A stretch of 64,000 bases of DNA, from assembly GCF_000330725.2 (NCBI RefSeq), contig NZ_AMZY02000007.1:1-64000 (forward strand), in the 5' to 3' direction. This DNA is from Mariniradius saccharolyticus AK6 (GTDB lineage: Bacteria > Bacteroidota > Bacteroidia > Cytophagales > Cyclobacteriaceae). This document shows positions 43,143 through 51,817 of the stretch, piece by piece. Positions within the stretch are counted from its first letter, which is position 1, and every line of letters begins with the position of its first letter. The position numbers and the translations under genes are program-made. Below the pieces are notes generated by a model that saw nothing but the letters and a program-made list of their open reading frames with translations, ran no database searches and was not told where the DNA came from.

Positions 43143-43529
43143 TTATAGTGATACAGCGGATTAATGGGCAAATTAATTACAAATTCGCAACCGAAAACCA
43201 AAATATCAACAAAATCACCTCGGTCGTATCAAGTAAAATCGGATAGTTAAGTATTGATTTCGCCTATCCTCCTCCCCATCTGTGTGAAATTTGGCGTAGG
43301 CGCAAGCTGTATCCCAATGGCTAACGTGGTTGGTTTTGAAAGAAGGGCTGAATCTCAAATATTATCCAATCCACTACCTAAAGTCTATACTTAGCCGAGG
43401 GAGGAGAGCAAAGGTTTTTTCGTTTTTTTAAGTATCTCCCTCAAGCAAAATAAACTCCAATTGGCAAGGGAAAACTTTTCTGTTTCCCAAAAAGCTTCTC
43501 CAAAATAGGTGTGCTGTGATTGGTTATTT
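43143..43529. other. Intergenic gap
   Basis: A 387-base gap. It contains TAATTACAAATTCG at about 43174-43187, related to the inverted repeats at 90 and 1058. The only reading frame of note (minus, to 43621) overlaps the adjacent barrel gene and has no family features, so it is not called. Otherwise nothing recognised. Confidence 0.4.
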
Positions 43530-44132
43530 TCAGGGGAAAATTCCCAACTTAAGGGCAATCTGCCCGGAAAATCCCGAAATGTCTGCGCTTTCAATACTTC
43601 GATAGGCAAAATCGCCCGCAAACCTGTAACCCGCCCCGGCGAGCAAGCGGATATTTTTCGTGAGATTCAGCTCCAACAGCGCGGATGGTTCCACCAGCAG
43701 GAAATTGGCCTCTCCAAATTGGGTGGAGGATGCGCCCTCCCTGTCCAACTCCAACTCTGCGCCTCCTATCAAGAGCGGGAAAGTGAAGTGGACCTTTTTG
43801 TGCGCCCGCAAAGTGTACTCTACATACCCCCCAACCCATCTAAAATCCATGTAAGTGTTAGGCTCGGTTTCAGATTCAGGCACAAAATCATTCAAGGACA
43901 AGTTATAAAATCCACCGATACCGATCTTGTCGCTGAACACCGCACCGGCACGACTCATCCCGACCAATACACTGGAACCATCAAAGGAAGCGCCGGCAAC
44001 TCCTGCTGTGACGGCAAATCCGACATTTTTGAAGGAATTTTGACCGAGTAGGGTCTCACGTGGTTGTGACTCCTGAGCGGAGAGAATGCCTGTCGATAGC
44101 AGCACGATCAAAATCAATATCCGTAGTTTCAT
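43530..44132 (-). CDS. Outer-membrane beta-barrel protein
   Basis: A 200-residue barrel with signal MKLRILILIVLLSTGILSAQ. Amphipathic strands alternate (VGFAVTAGVAGASF, IGGFYNLSLNDFV, FRWVGGYVEYTLRAHKKVHFTFPLLIGGAELEL, IRLLAGAGYRFAGDFAY), ending with SGQIALKLGIFP. Suggests an eight-stranded barrel of the OmpX type. No family name is certain. It stands alone. Confidence 0.78.
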   Translation of the reverse strand: MKLRILILIVLLSTGILSAQESQPRETLLGQNSFKNVGFAVTAGVAGASFDGSSVLVGMSRAGAVFSDKIGIGGFYNLSLNDFVPESETEPNTYMDFRWVGGYVEYTLRAHKKVHFTFPLLIGGAELELDREGASSTQFGEANFLLVEPSALLELNLTKNIRLLAGAGYRFAGDFAYRSIESADISGFSGQIALKLGIFP

Positions 44133-44515
44133 CCAGCTTTAGTTTGGTAAAGGCCTTTGTTCAAAGTTTGATACACTTTATGGCACAATCACGGAAAGGA
44201 ATCGTACAGGTTCGGGTTTTATAAAGAAATCTTTAATTAAAAAAGATTATACATTTATTCACTTTTATTTATTGCTGAAACGGATCAACAACAAGGGTCC
44301 GACTCCACAAAACAGCAGCAGCAAGTCAATTCTCACCATTTAGGGCGCGGACGGTAACCTCGTTAAGGAGAAAAGCATCCGAAAAGAAAAAACCAAGGTC
44401 ATGAAGCCGAAGGTGTCGAGTCGGTTTTGATTTCGCCTCCGTTCCTCCTAAATTTAGGTATACAGACGAGTTCGAACATTTTTTCCATATGCCACACTAA
44501 CCAAACTTTGCGACC
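44133..44515. other. Intergenic, divergent control region
   Basis: A 383-base gap between two divergent outer-membrane genes. The left 150 bases are very AT-rich (about 44220-44275), with an inverted AAATCTTTAATT / AAAAAAGATT motif. The gap should hold both promoters. I see no gene. Confidence 0.4.
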
Positions 44516-45775
44516 ATGAAGACACCTCAAATTCTCCTGGTTTTGACAGTCATCTTTCAACTGTTTCTTATCCAAAAAGTAAGCTCCCAATCCGAAGCGG
44601 ACCGTTATCCGCAGCGCTTTAGGTACCGATACACGCCGCCGGGGGCATTTCAGGATACAACCAAAACGGCGGGCTTTGACCCATCGCTCTACCATCCCTT
44701 TTTTATCAAAAGCAAAGACGGACAATATACCCTCCACATCTCGGCCTACGCCCAACTGCGGTACAATTTGGCCTTGCTTCACAATGCGCCGGACAACGTC
44801 AACAGTACTGCTACAGGCTATAATCTTGGACGCTTCAGGACATTTTTGGAAGGAAACTTGACCGATAGGTTTTACTACCACCTGCGTACCAATGTCAACC
44901 CATCGGGAAAATTTGAGTTGATTGCGGCCTATATCCAATACAATCTGAACGACAAAAACTGGTTCCGCTTTGGGCGGCAGTTTATGGCACTCAGCTTGGA
45001 GGATTGGATGTATCCCCTGGATTTGGCGGCGATAGAATTCAGCGCAATGGATTTTGAGTTTGCCATCTGGAGTTCATTTGGCCTACAATGGCGGCATATC
45101 TTCAGCGAAAAATTCAGAAGTTACATGTCAGTCGGCAATGGTTCGTATGGTGGCAGACAGGAATTTCCGGCACCGGCGGCTTCTGACGTGGCCCTGATTG
45201 CAAGGGGAGAATGGAATATCCTGGGTGGGTCTTGGGGTAGATGGGATGATATGGTCGGTCGCAAAAACAAATTCGATTACGGCATGCTCTTGGGATTCTC
45301 GGTCGGAAACCAAACCCGGTTTGACAAGGAAGTCATCCAAACCGAACCAAACGGAGGAACCCAGGTAAACATTGACTTCAGCACACAAGGGCAAAGAATA
45401 CACTTTTTCAGTGCCTACAATAGGACTTGGACACGCTTCGAACCGGGAGTTGGGGAGGAGTATTATCGGGAAGGCTTCTACTCGACCTTGGGATATTGGC
45501 TGGACAACCAACTGTTTACCTATGCGCGGTTTGATTTTGTGGGTAAGGGAAACCAGCCCTCAGCGACACCGCTAAAGAACTATGCCGCGCCCGGGGCTGG
45601 CATCAGCTACTATCCTTTCTTCTTCAACAACAAGGTGCGCTTCACGCTCGAGTTCAACCACCTGACCAATCCGATCGATCAAACGACGGTATCACCGGAT
45701 GGACAATTGGGATTTGTTCCGAGCAATTATGGCGCGCAATCGTCGATTCGCTTTCAGGCCCAATTTGGTTTCTAG
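44516..45775 (+). CDS. Phosphate-selective porin O/P-like protein
   Basis: A 419-residue barrel with signal peptide ending VSSQ. Motifs FFIKSKDGQYTLHISAYAQLRYNLAL, GYNLGRFRTFLEGNLTDRFYYHLRTNVN, NWFRFGRQFMALSLEDW and GMLLGFSVGNQ match the porin O/P superfamily, which in Pseudomonas passes phosphate and polyphosphate. The C-terminal FRAQ-like end (IRFQAQFGF) is that of a barrel. Many Bacteroidota relatives have unknown substrate, so phosphate is not certain. Confidence 0.83.
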   Translation: MKTPQILLVLTVIFQLFLIQKVSSQSEADRYPQRFRYRYTPPGAFQDTTKTAGFDPSLYHPFFIKSKDGQYTLHISAYAQLRYNLALLHNAPDNVNSTATGYNLGRFRTFLEGNLTDRFYYHLRTNVNPSGKFELIAAYIQYNLNDKNWFRFGRQFMALSLEDWMYPLDLAAIEFSAMDFEFAIWSSFGLQWRHIFSEKFRSYMSVGNGSYGGRQEFPAPAASDVALIARGEWNILGGSWGRWDDMVGRKNKFDYGMLLGFSVGNQTRFDKEVIQTEPNGGTQVNIDFSTQGQRIHFFSAYNRTWTRFEPGVGEEYYREGFYSTLGYWLDNQLFTYARFDFVGKGNQPSATPLKNYAAPGAGISYYPFFFNNKVRFTLEFNHLTNPIDQTTVSPDGQLGFVPSNYGAQSSIRFQAQFGF

Positions 45776-45802
45776 ATTCACGGAGAATTCGAATCGGAAA
45801 AC

Positions 45803-46852
45803 CTACTTTTTACCTGTTTTGGGAACGGTGTAGAATGGATTGGCCCCGAGTTCGGCCACGATGTACTTGATGGCCTGTTGTGCGCGTACCGAGTTGCCGG
45901 CGACGTCCAAGCGCGGGGAAATCACTGCAATGCCAAATTGTCCCGGGAAAAAGGCAATGATACCTCCGCCCACGCCGCTTTTGCCTGGCAGGCCAATATT
46001 GTAGATCCATTGCCCCGAATCATCATACAAACCGGCAGTGGCCATGACGGGAGTGATATGGGCGACCGTTTGGTAAGAAACAACCTTCCTGCTCGTGATG
46101 GGATTGGTGCCGCCGTTGGCCAAAGTCGCCGCCATTACGGCAAGATCCTTCACGTTGACCGAGACGGCGCATTGCTTGGTGTACAGGTCTGTGGTCTGGA
46201 TCGGATCCCAATACATCCTGCCGTAAGCGTTGAGAAGCATGGCAATCGCCTGGTTGCGCTGATTTGTTGCCGCTTCGCTCTCGTAGACCACCTGGTTGAT
46301 ATCCAATGTCCGGGCGGCAAAATCGTCATAAGTTCTCTTGATAAGGCTCCATTTTTCATCATAGGTATTGCCCCTGACCAAGCTCGTGGTCGCGATAGCA
46401 CCTGGATTGACGAAGGAGTTGATCTTCTGGCCCTTGTGCATTTCGATGGCGATGATCGAGTTGAACACCATACCGGTGGCATCCACACCAACCTTGTCCT
46501 GAATGATTTGCGGCCCAAAATCCTCGATCACCCTTGCCATGGTAAATACCTTGGAAATCGACTGGATGGAAACCTCGGTATTGACATCGCCCGCCGTGAG
46601 GATTTTACCATCTACGGTCACGATAGCAAGTCCAAACAACTCCGGATCGACTTCTGCCAAGACCGGGATATAGTCGGCGTTGGCGCCTTCCTTGAGGTCT
46701 TTGAACTTGTTGTAGGCGTTGTTCAGGGCCTTTTGGAATTCCTGCTCGGTCCAAGATCTTCTCTGTGCAAATCCTTGGCTTACGGAAAAAAGCAAAACCA
46801 GGACGATGAATGTCCATTTCGGCAAATTGATGGGATTTTGTGGTCTTTTCAT
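45803..46852 (-). CDS. glsA: Glutaminase with signal peptide
   Basis: A 349-residue glutaminase of the serine-dependent beta-lactamase fold, hydrolysing glutamine to glutamate and ammonia. The S-x-x-K motif is at S98-K101 (SIQSISKVF), followed by Y in YGRMYW (about 221), and the terminal GKSGVGGG loop. Residues 1-29 are a signal peptide (ending FAQ), unlike the cytoplasmic E. coli enzymes, so this form is probably periplasmic and could feed on external glutamine. It is convergent with the porin O/P gene, 27 bases away. Confidence 0.94.
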   Translation of the reverse strand: MKRPQNPINLPKWTFIVLVLLFSVSQGFAQRRSWTEQEFQKALNNAYNKFKDLKEGANADYIPVLAEVDPELFGLAIVTVDGKILTAGDVNTEVSIQSISKVFTMARVIEDFGPQIIQDKVGVDATGMVFNSIIAIEMHKGQKINSFVNPGAIATTSLVRGNTYDEKWSLIKRTYDDFAARTLDINQVVYESEAATNQRNQAIAMLLNAYGRMYWDPIQTTDLYTKQCAVSVNVKDLAVMAATLANGGTNPITSRKVVSYQTVAHITPVMATAGLYDDSGQWIYNIGLPGKSGVGGGIIAFFPGQFGIAVISPRLDVAGNSVRAQQAIKYIVAELGANPFYTVPKTGKK

Positions 46853-47178
46853 GGCGAGTTGTAGGTTATGAAAGTGAAAAATCAGTCTGAAAATTGTTAA
46901 TGCCGCTGCAAGGCTAAGCTGGCTATGATTTGCTAAATCTACAAAAAAACGAGAGGTGGAAAAAGCAGTATAAACCCCATTTCAGCGGCTAGACGAAAAC
47001 CCACCGTAGGGATAGGAAAGATGGAAAAAAAAATTTGCCTGCTAACTCGATACAACTTTGTGGTTCAAGCAAACGATAAAGAATGTTTTTCAGTGTATGG
47101 GGTATCAATTACCAAGCGAATCGATCTCATACCCATACCTTACTCGGTTTCATTTTAGGGAGAATATCAGGTTTCCAT
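46853..47178. other. Intergenic gap
   Basis: The left half of a 719-base gap between the glutaminase gene and the orphan gene at 47572. No reading frame with coding features was found. The rest of the gap holds two ACGCA-type repeats and one copy of dispersed repeat C, listed separately. Confidence 0.4.
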
Positions 47179-47217
47179 GCGCACAAAGCGCATAAAACGC
47201 ACAAAGCGCATCAAACG
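47179..47217. repeat. ACGCA-type tandem repeat, tract 1
   Basis: Four imperfect copies of GCGCAnAAA / ACGCAnAAA units of 9-10 bases (GCGCACAAAGCGCATAAAAC and following). Short and AT/GC balanced; it is not a CRISPR array since there are no spacers. Confidence 0.65.
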
Positions 47218-47225
47218 AACCGAAA

Positions 47226-47281
47226 GGCGGAGGTAGGGCGGAAGTAGTAGGGATAGCGATTGGGACATGGTAGGAACACTG
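47226..47281 (+). repeat. Dispersed repeat C, copy 2
   Basis: Contains GGGACATGGTAGGAACACTG (47262-47281), identical to the minus strand of 7129-7148. It starts with GGCGGAGGTAGGGC, as copy 1 does, and is followed by CACTGTC-like short repeats (to about 47310). Confidence 0.7.
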
Positions 47282-47454
47282 TCAAACCACTGTCGGACCA
47301 CTGTGCCTACATCATGGGAACATCGTGGGCTGGACAAGCAATAGCAATCGAGTCGGAGGCGGATTTTTTCTTTCAAGGTGGTGCTCTTTTCGGTCAGATG
47401 GATGCCTACTGGGATGCTTGATTTTCTCGTTTTTCATAGTTTCTAGCTGAAGAA

Positions 47455-47503
47455 CGGCGCAAAAAACGCAGAATGCGCAGGATACGCACAAAACGCACAG
47501 CGG
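47455..47503. repeat. ACGCA-type tandem repeat, tract 2
   Basis: Imperfect units of CGCAnAA / CGCAnAnn spaced 9-10 bases, five copies. Resembles the tract at 47179-47217. Confidence 0.6.
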
Positions 47504-47571
47504 TCTGGGATGTGGTTGGGTTGGACATACGATCGGTGTTAACTTTCTGTGGAAACATCAACTAGACACCT

Positions 47572-48324
47572 ATGGCAAAGCAAGCAACGATGATGAAACT
47601 GACAGGTAGTATCGGGAATATCACCTTCTACCAACACAAGAACGGTAACTTCTATGCACGTGAAAAACCCCGTGTTCAAAAGGAAAGATTTCTGCATGCA
47701 CCGGAATTTGAGGCATCGCGAAAGGCCTCTGCCGAGTTCGGTCAGGCGTCGCGCATCAGCGGGATTGTCAGAAAGGCCCTGCAGCCTGTACTGGACGGCG
47801 TAGAGGGTTTTGGGCATTCCAAGCTTACGGCGCTGTTTCGGGAGGTCATTTTATCCGATGGAGTGAATGAACATGGTCAGCGGGATTTTTCCAAAGGGGA
47901 TCATGGCCTTTATCGAGGTCGTGAACTCGGGAAACAAGCACTGATGCACCAAATGGGCGGCCTGCCGCTGTTTTCCTCCGAAGGGGAAGGCAGGTTCGTC
48001 CATTTTGAGTTTGGGCACCTGCACAGGGAACTGCGAATCCCTAGGCCCATTGGTGCAAACTTGTACGGGGTACAGGTGCATGGCATAGAGATTCTGGACA
48101 ACGGTAATGGTGGTTCAAGGACGGAAAGCCTTGCACTGCCCACTATGGACCTTGGTACTGCCCCGGCCGTATTTGGCATCCAAACCCTGGATTTCGGCAG
48201 TGCTGTACCCGAGAACACTGTCCGGATCGCAGCTGTAAGCCTACGCTTCCTTTATTCTGCTGCTGAGATCACAATTCCATACAAAGAGGTAGGTGGGGTT
48301 TGTCTTCTTGGGAGGATCCTGTAG
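47572..48324 (+). CDS. Orphan Bacteroidota protein of unknown function
   Basis: A 250-residue protein without signal peptide. The start (KLTGSIGNITFYQHKNGNFYAREK) looks like a family seen in Bacteroidota in which the first 30 residues follow the pattern GTIGxITFYxxKxGxxAREK; the rest is beta-rich with no motif I recognise. Relatives I recall are uncharacterised, sometimes near mobile elements. The gene is alone, between the repeat-rich gap and a terminator. The role is unknown. Confidence 0.7.
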   Translation: MAKQATMMKLTGSIGNITFYQHKNGNFYAREKPRVQKERFLHAPEFEASRKASAEFGQASRISGIVRKALQPVLDGVEGFGHSKLTALFREVILSDGVNEHGQRDFSKGDHGLYRGRELGKQALMHQMGGLPLFSSEGEGRFVHFEFGHLHRELRIPRPIGANLYGVQVHGIEILDNGNGGSRTESLALPTMDLGTAPAVFGIQTLDFGSAVPENTVRIAAVSLRFLYSAAEITIPYKEVGGVCLLGRIL

Positions 48325-48330
48325 CACATA

Positions 48331-48378
48331 AAAGTCCCCGTAGATTGGGATACACTCCTCAATCCACGGGGATTTGGG
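48331..48378. terminator. Bidirectional terminator
   Basis: TCCCCGTAGATTG / CAATCCACGGGGA (48335-48347, 48360-48372): a stem of about 12 pairs with one mismatch and a 12-base loop. AAA precedes it and TTTGGGTTTT follows. Confidence 0.75.
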
Positions 48379-48448
48379 TTTTGGCGGCGCTAAGATCATT
48401 TGCATTCTTGATTGCGCAAATCGAGTGCAGCACTTTGCCTTGCCTACA

Positions 48449-49315
48449 TTACATGAACGTTTCTTTCTCTCGCTCCGCGAACTCGGAAAAAGTGATGGGC
48501 ACCTGGCCGGTGATTTGGGCTACCCAATCCGACAACATTGGTGGCTTGGAAAATCTCGGCAGGTAATGCAGCATGATCATAACCAATGCCAGCATTGTGG
48601 GTGTCCCCTCTCGGATTTTATGCCAAAGAAACCGAACAGGGTTGGGAGATTCGAATTTGATCGTCTTGCCTATGGTTTCCGATAGCTGTCCTGCCATTTC
48701 CCCGAAGGTCATGAGTTCCCCGTTTGTGAGGTCATAGGATTTGTTGATATGGTTTTTGGGCTTTGCCAAAACCTCTGCAGCTACCCTACCGACATCGCAA
48801 AGGTCTATCAGTGAAAACTTCGCATCACCGGCGGGAAGGTAAATCCGGCGTCGGGTTCTGATATCCGCGAGCAGCGTGGTGGTGAAGTTTTGCATGAAGT
48901 ATGCCGGACGAAGGAAGGTGTAGGCGATTCCCGAGGCTTCGAGTAGCTTTTCGATCTTGTGGTGGGGGATCATCGTACTGGTATCCGCACCCTGCACAGA
49001 CAGGAAAGCGATATGTCTGACCCCAAGGTGCCGTGCCTGTTCGATAAAGGGTCCGAAAATACCCTTGGCGTCGGATAACCGGGGTGGGCGCAGCAGAAAA
49101 ACGACTTCGATTCCCGCGAGTGCGGGCTCGAAGGTGTCCGGTTCCAGAAAGTCAAAGGCTACCTTTTTGACCGGCATACCCGAAAAAAGACCTGCATCCG
49201 CCTGTGGGTGACGAAGTCCCACAAAGACCTGTAGATCGGGATCGTTTTTCCCGACCAAAGCCTTGACCGTTTCCCTGCCTACATTGCCCGAGGCACCTGT
49301 GATCAATATATTCAT
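48449..49315 (-). CDS. NmrA-like NAD(P)-binding reductase
   Basis: A 288-residue Rossmann protein of the NmrA/SDR-a5 group. GASGNVGRE (7-15) is the cofactor loop; VFVGLRHPQAD follows strand 2, and YTFLRPAYFMQNF is the typical substrate-side motif. These proteins act on quinones or isoflavones or only sense the cofactor. It is 15 bases after the related gene at 49331, in an operon divergent from the HxlR regulator. Exact reaction unknown. Confidence 0.88.
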   Translation of the reverse strand: MNILITGASGNVGRETVKALVGKNDPDLQVFVGLRHPQADAGLFSGMPVKKVAFDFLEPDTFEPALAGIEVVFLLRPPRLSDAKGIFGPFIEQARHLGVRHIAFLSVQGADTSTMIPHHKIEKLLEASGIAYTFLRPAYFMQNFTTTLLADIRTRRRIYLPAGDAKFSLIDLCDVGRVAAEVLAKPKNHINKSYDLTNGELMTFGEMAGQLSETIGKTIKFESPNPVRFLWHKIREGTPTMLALVMIMLHYLPRFSKPPMLSDWVAQITGQVPITFSEFAEREKETFM

Positions 49316-49330
49316 TCCAATACCATTGTG

Positions 49331-49963
49331 TTAATAGCTTATGAAGGGCATTTGTCCATCATAGGACTTGTCCTTGCAGAGTTTGAGGATGAAATCCGCA
49401 AGATCTGCCCGCCCGAGGTTCATGCCACCATTGACGCCGACCCAACCGATACGGTAGCGGTTCCGCGCAGGTTCGGAAGTCAGTCTTGGCCCCCGGACAA
49501 TCACCCAAGAAAGCCCGCTTTGGCGAAGGACATCGGCATGGGCAATGGCATCCTCCAACAGCCCTGGCGCAAAGGTACGCATCGCCAAACGGATAAATCG
49601 GTCCATCAGGCCAGGCTTGTCCTGTTCGGGATAGGGAAGCCCGCCTCCCGATAGTGAAATGATACGTGGAACGTCCTGCCTTTGCATGGCCGAGACGATG
49701 TTTTTGGTACCATTGGTCTGTAGCAAGGGCGGGGAATCCTTCACGCGACCAAAAAGACTCACGACGATTTCTGTCCCCGTAATGGCCTTTTCTACAGCCT
49801 TTGGGTCGAGGACGTCCCCCTTGACCAAGGTCAACATGGGGTGTTGGATGGTGTTTTTTTCAGGGCTCCTCACGAGTGCCCTGACTTCGTGGCCGTTTTG
49901 CAGTGCCATTTTTAGAAACTCGCTTCCCGTCCTGCCGGTAGCGCCGAAAAGTGCAATTTTCAT
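49331..49963 (-). CDS. NAD(P)H-binding protein, atypical SDR
   Basis: A 210-residue Rossmann-fold protein. GATGRTGSEFLK is the cofactor loop at the N-terminus, then VRALVRSPEKN and GDVLDPKAVEKAITGTEIVVSLFG, all in the usual positions of SDR-a5 (YtfG/BVR-B-like) proteins. The ATG at 49963 was chosen because the upstream in-frame start is only a TTG. First gene of a two-gene operon (with the NmrA-like gene), divergent by 53 bases from an HxlR regulator. That layout is typical of redox-responsive quinone or aldehyde detoxification. Confidence 0.9.
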   Translation of the reverse strand: MKIALFGATGRTGSEFLKMALQNGHEVRALVRSPEKNTIQHPMLTLVKGDVLDPKAVEKAITGTEIVVSLFGRVKDSPPLLQTNGTKNIVSAMQRQDVPRIISLSGGGLPYPEQDKPGLMDRFIRLAMRTFAPGLLEDAIAHADVLRQSGLSWVIVRGPRLTSEPARNRYRIGWVGVNGGMNLGRADLADFILKLCKDKSYDGQMPFISY

Positions 49964-50016
49964 GGATATCTGTTTTTTTTTCAAGTTTACGGGGATCCGG
50001 GGAAAAGAATCTCCGA

Positions 50017-50373
50017 ATGAATACCTACCTTTTGGTAAGTATGTCGAGCCAAGCCCAAAACCTTTTCCCGAAATGCCCTATCCGCACCACAATGGAACTC
50101 CTTGGGGGCAAATGGAAGCTTTTGGTCATCTCCAAGCTGGCGGGCCGTCCGCTCCGTTATTCCGAGTTGCGGCAGGCGGTGCCGGAGATTTCCGAAAAAA
50201 TGCTCGCCCAGGTACTCCGTGAATTGGCGGTGGATGGGCTGATCGCAAGGCAACAGGGCGTCGAGAATCATGCACAGTCTAGCTACCTGCTGACTGAAAA
50301 AGGCCTCACGGCACTCCCCTTGATCGAAAAAATGGTCGAGTTTGCGAGAGGGTATACCGAATTGGATCGCTGA
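50017..50373 (+). CDS. HxlR-family transcriptional regulator
   Basis: A 118-residue winged-helix regulator. CPIRTTMELLGGKWKLLVISKLAGRPLRYSELRQAVPEISEKMLAQVLRELAVDGLI is the HxlR signature, including the N-terminal Cys (C20) that in HypR-type relatives senses electrophiles or hypochlorite. Start at 50017 was chosen; the next ATG at 50041 would still give a full domain. It is divergent from the NAD(P)-binding genes and probably controls them. A hairpin (50385-50407) follows the gene. Confidence 0.93.
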   Translation: MNTYLLVSMSSQAQNLFPKCPIRTTMELLGGKWKLLVISKLAGRPLRYSELRQAVPEISEKMLAQVLRELAVDGLIARQQGVENHAQSSYLLTEKGLTALPLIEKMVEFARGYTELDR

Positions 50374-50530
50374 GTTTTGGTGACTGGTTTCGAGAGGTCG
50401 GAAACCACGCGTTTTCATTTCCGAAAAAGGATTGCGAATTAATGAATGATTGATCCGAATGTGGCGGGTTGATTGAATACCCCGCTTTAACTCCGTTTGG
50501 AATGGCACATCAGGAACATCGGGGCACCCT

Positions 50531-50998
50531 TCATTGAAGTCTTTTCCAAAACACGATCTTGTCGTCACCTTCGCGGTAAAAGTCACGTATCACTGCTTCA
50601 CGGGTATAACCATATTGATCGTAAAACTCTCTGGTCATTTCGAACTCCGGTAAACCGGAAGTCTCGACAAGCAGAATGCGATTCCCTTGGGATCTAAGTA
50701 AATTTTCAATATGCCCCATCATCTTTTTTCCGAGGCCTTTGCCTTGGAAATCTTTATGCACTGCAATGAGATAAAGGTTGTATGTGCCTTCAGTCAGGCG
50801 CTCGGGAGCGCAATAGGCAACGGCAATCGGGGTACCGTGTTCAAGTTTGGTAAGCCAAATATCCTGGGTATCCGGATTTGAAAAGTAATCTTCTACCATG
50901 CCATCAAGGAGGTCCGCGGGAAAAAGCCCAGTTGTATCTATTACTATCTTCAAGTCTGGAAGATCTGCTTTATTTATTGTTCGAATGAAGTCCGACAT
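50531..50998 (-). CDS. GNAT-family N-acetyltransferase
   Basis: A 155-residue acetyltransferase. LYLIAVHKDFQGKGLGKKMMGHIE is the acetyl-CoA motif A (Q/R-x-x-G-x-G/A pattern), and LVETSGLPEFEMTREFYDQYGY is the C-terminal motif B. Substrate unknown. It is followed within 34 bases upstream by the AraC gene on the same strand, so the two may form a small unit. Confidence 0.9.
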   Translation of the reverse strand: MSDFIRTINKADLPDLKIVIDTTGLFPADLLDGMVEDYFSNPDTQDIWLTKLEHGTPIAVAYCAPERLTEGTYNLYLIAVHKDFQGKGLGKKMMGHIENLLRSQGNRILLVETSGLPEFEMTREFYDQYGYTREAVIRDFYREGDDKIVFWKRLQ

Positions 50999-51031
50999 TT
51001 TTTCTATCTGTTTGCGAAAATCCCCCCAAAA

Positions 51032-51817
51032 CTATTGATTGCGGGTGCCGGATACTTGTACGAATCTGCTGTTGTAAGCCTTAGACGGTTTGACACCCAA
51101 CATGCTTCTGAAGCTTCTACTGAAATGCGGCTGGTCATAAAAACCACTGGTCAACAACGCTGTGAAAAGGTCATCATGGTCATTTAGAAACCGCCTTATC
51201 GTTGCCTTTAATTTTGCCCAGATAAGGTATCTTTTCAAGGATATTCCAGTGTTTGACTTGAACAGGTGGGAAAGCCTACTCTCGGATAGGTTGCTGATAG
51301 CGCACAAGGTTTGCAACATCTGGCCATATTCCAGGTCATGGGTGTTTAGGAAATCGATCGTATTCCGAACACGTTCATCATATTCAGGTGCCGCATGCCC
51401 ATTTTGAATTGAATGAACCAAGCTGTTGATGACATTGCTACTCCTTTTGTAATCGGTCGGGTCAAAGAAATATCCTTTGTGAAGATCAATGCTAGCCTGG
51501 GACAAACAGGAAACTACGAAGCTGTTGTGGTGCTCTACCATTATGATTTTTATGGCGCAGTTCAAAGCGGACAGTTTATGTTTCAGGTTGGCACCTATAA
51601 TAGCAAAATTCAGGTTGGGGTGAACTCCTTTCTCGGTTGCTATAGAAAATTCCCCATTTTCGGCCAAAATTACTTCGATTGCCGGATGGCTATGGAACTC
51701 CGTCTCGATGCCTTCAAGTTCGAAACTGTAGATACCCTTTCCAATATTGAATTCAAAAACTTTCATTTTTCCCGAACGGCTAAACATTTGTTCAAATCTA
51801 GTTTCGTTTGCCCACAT
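51032..51817 (-). CDS. AraC-family transcriptional regulator
   Basis: A 261-residue regulator. The C-terminal pair of helix-turn-helices (about 155-255) includes YGQMLQTLCAISNLSESRLSHLFKSNTGISLKRYLIWAKLKATIR and LTSGFYDQPHFSRSFRSMLGVKPSKAYN. The N-terminal half is a cupin-type sensor (about 20-110) with FHSHPAIEVILAENG. The start at 51817 (MWANETRF) was chosen over an in-frame TTG at 51838; a later ATG at 51766 is possible. The glyoxalase-fold gene is divergent and could be a target. Confidence 0.88.
   Translation of the reverse strand: MWANETRFEQMFSRSGKMKVFEFNIGKGIYSFELEGIETEFHSHPAIEVILAENGEFSIATEKGVHPNLNFAIIGANLKHKLSALNCAIKIIMVEHHNSFVVSCLSQASIDLHKGYFFDPTDYKRSSNVINSLVHSIQNGHAAPEYDERVRNTIDFLNTHDLEYGQMLQTLCAISNLSESRLSHLFKSNTGISLKRYLIWAKLKATIRRFLNDHDDLFTALLTSGFYDQPHFSRSFRSMLGVKPSKAYNSRFVQVSGTRNQ

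Noticed and set aside
43391-43621. Minus-strand frame of 76 codons
   Set aside because: Overlaps the barrel gene in another frame, with no recognisable features.
45878-46864. Plus-strand frame of 328 codons
   Set aside because: Antisense to the exported glutaminase, whose motifs are intact; no independent features.
47179-47503. Possible CRISPR array
   Set aside because: Units are 9-10 bases, imperfect and without spacers; no cas genes are in the window.
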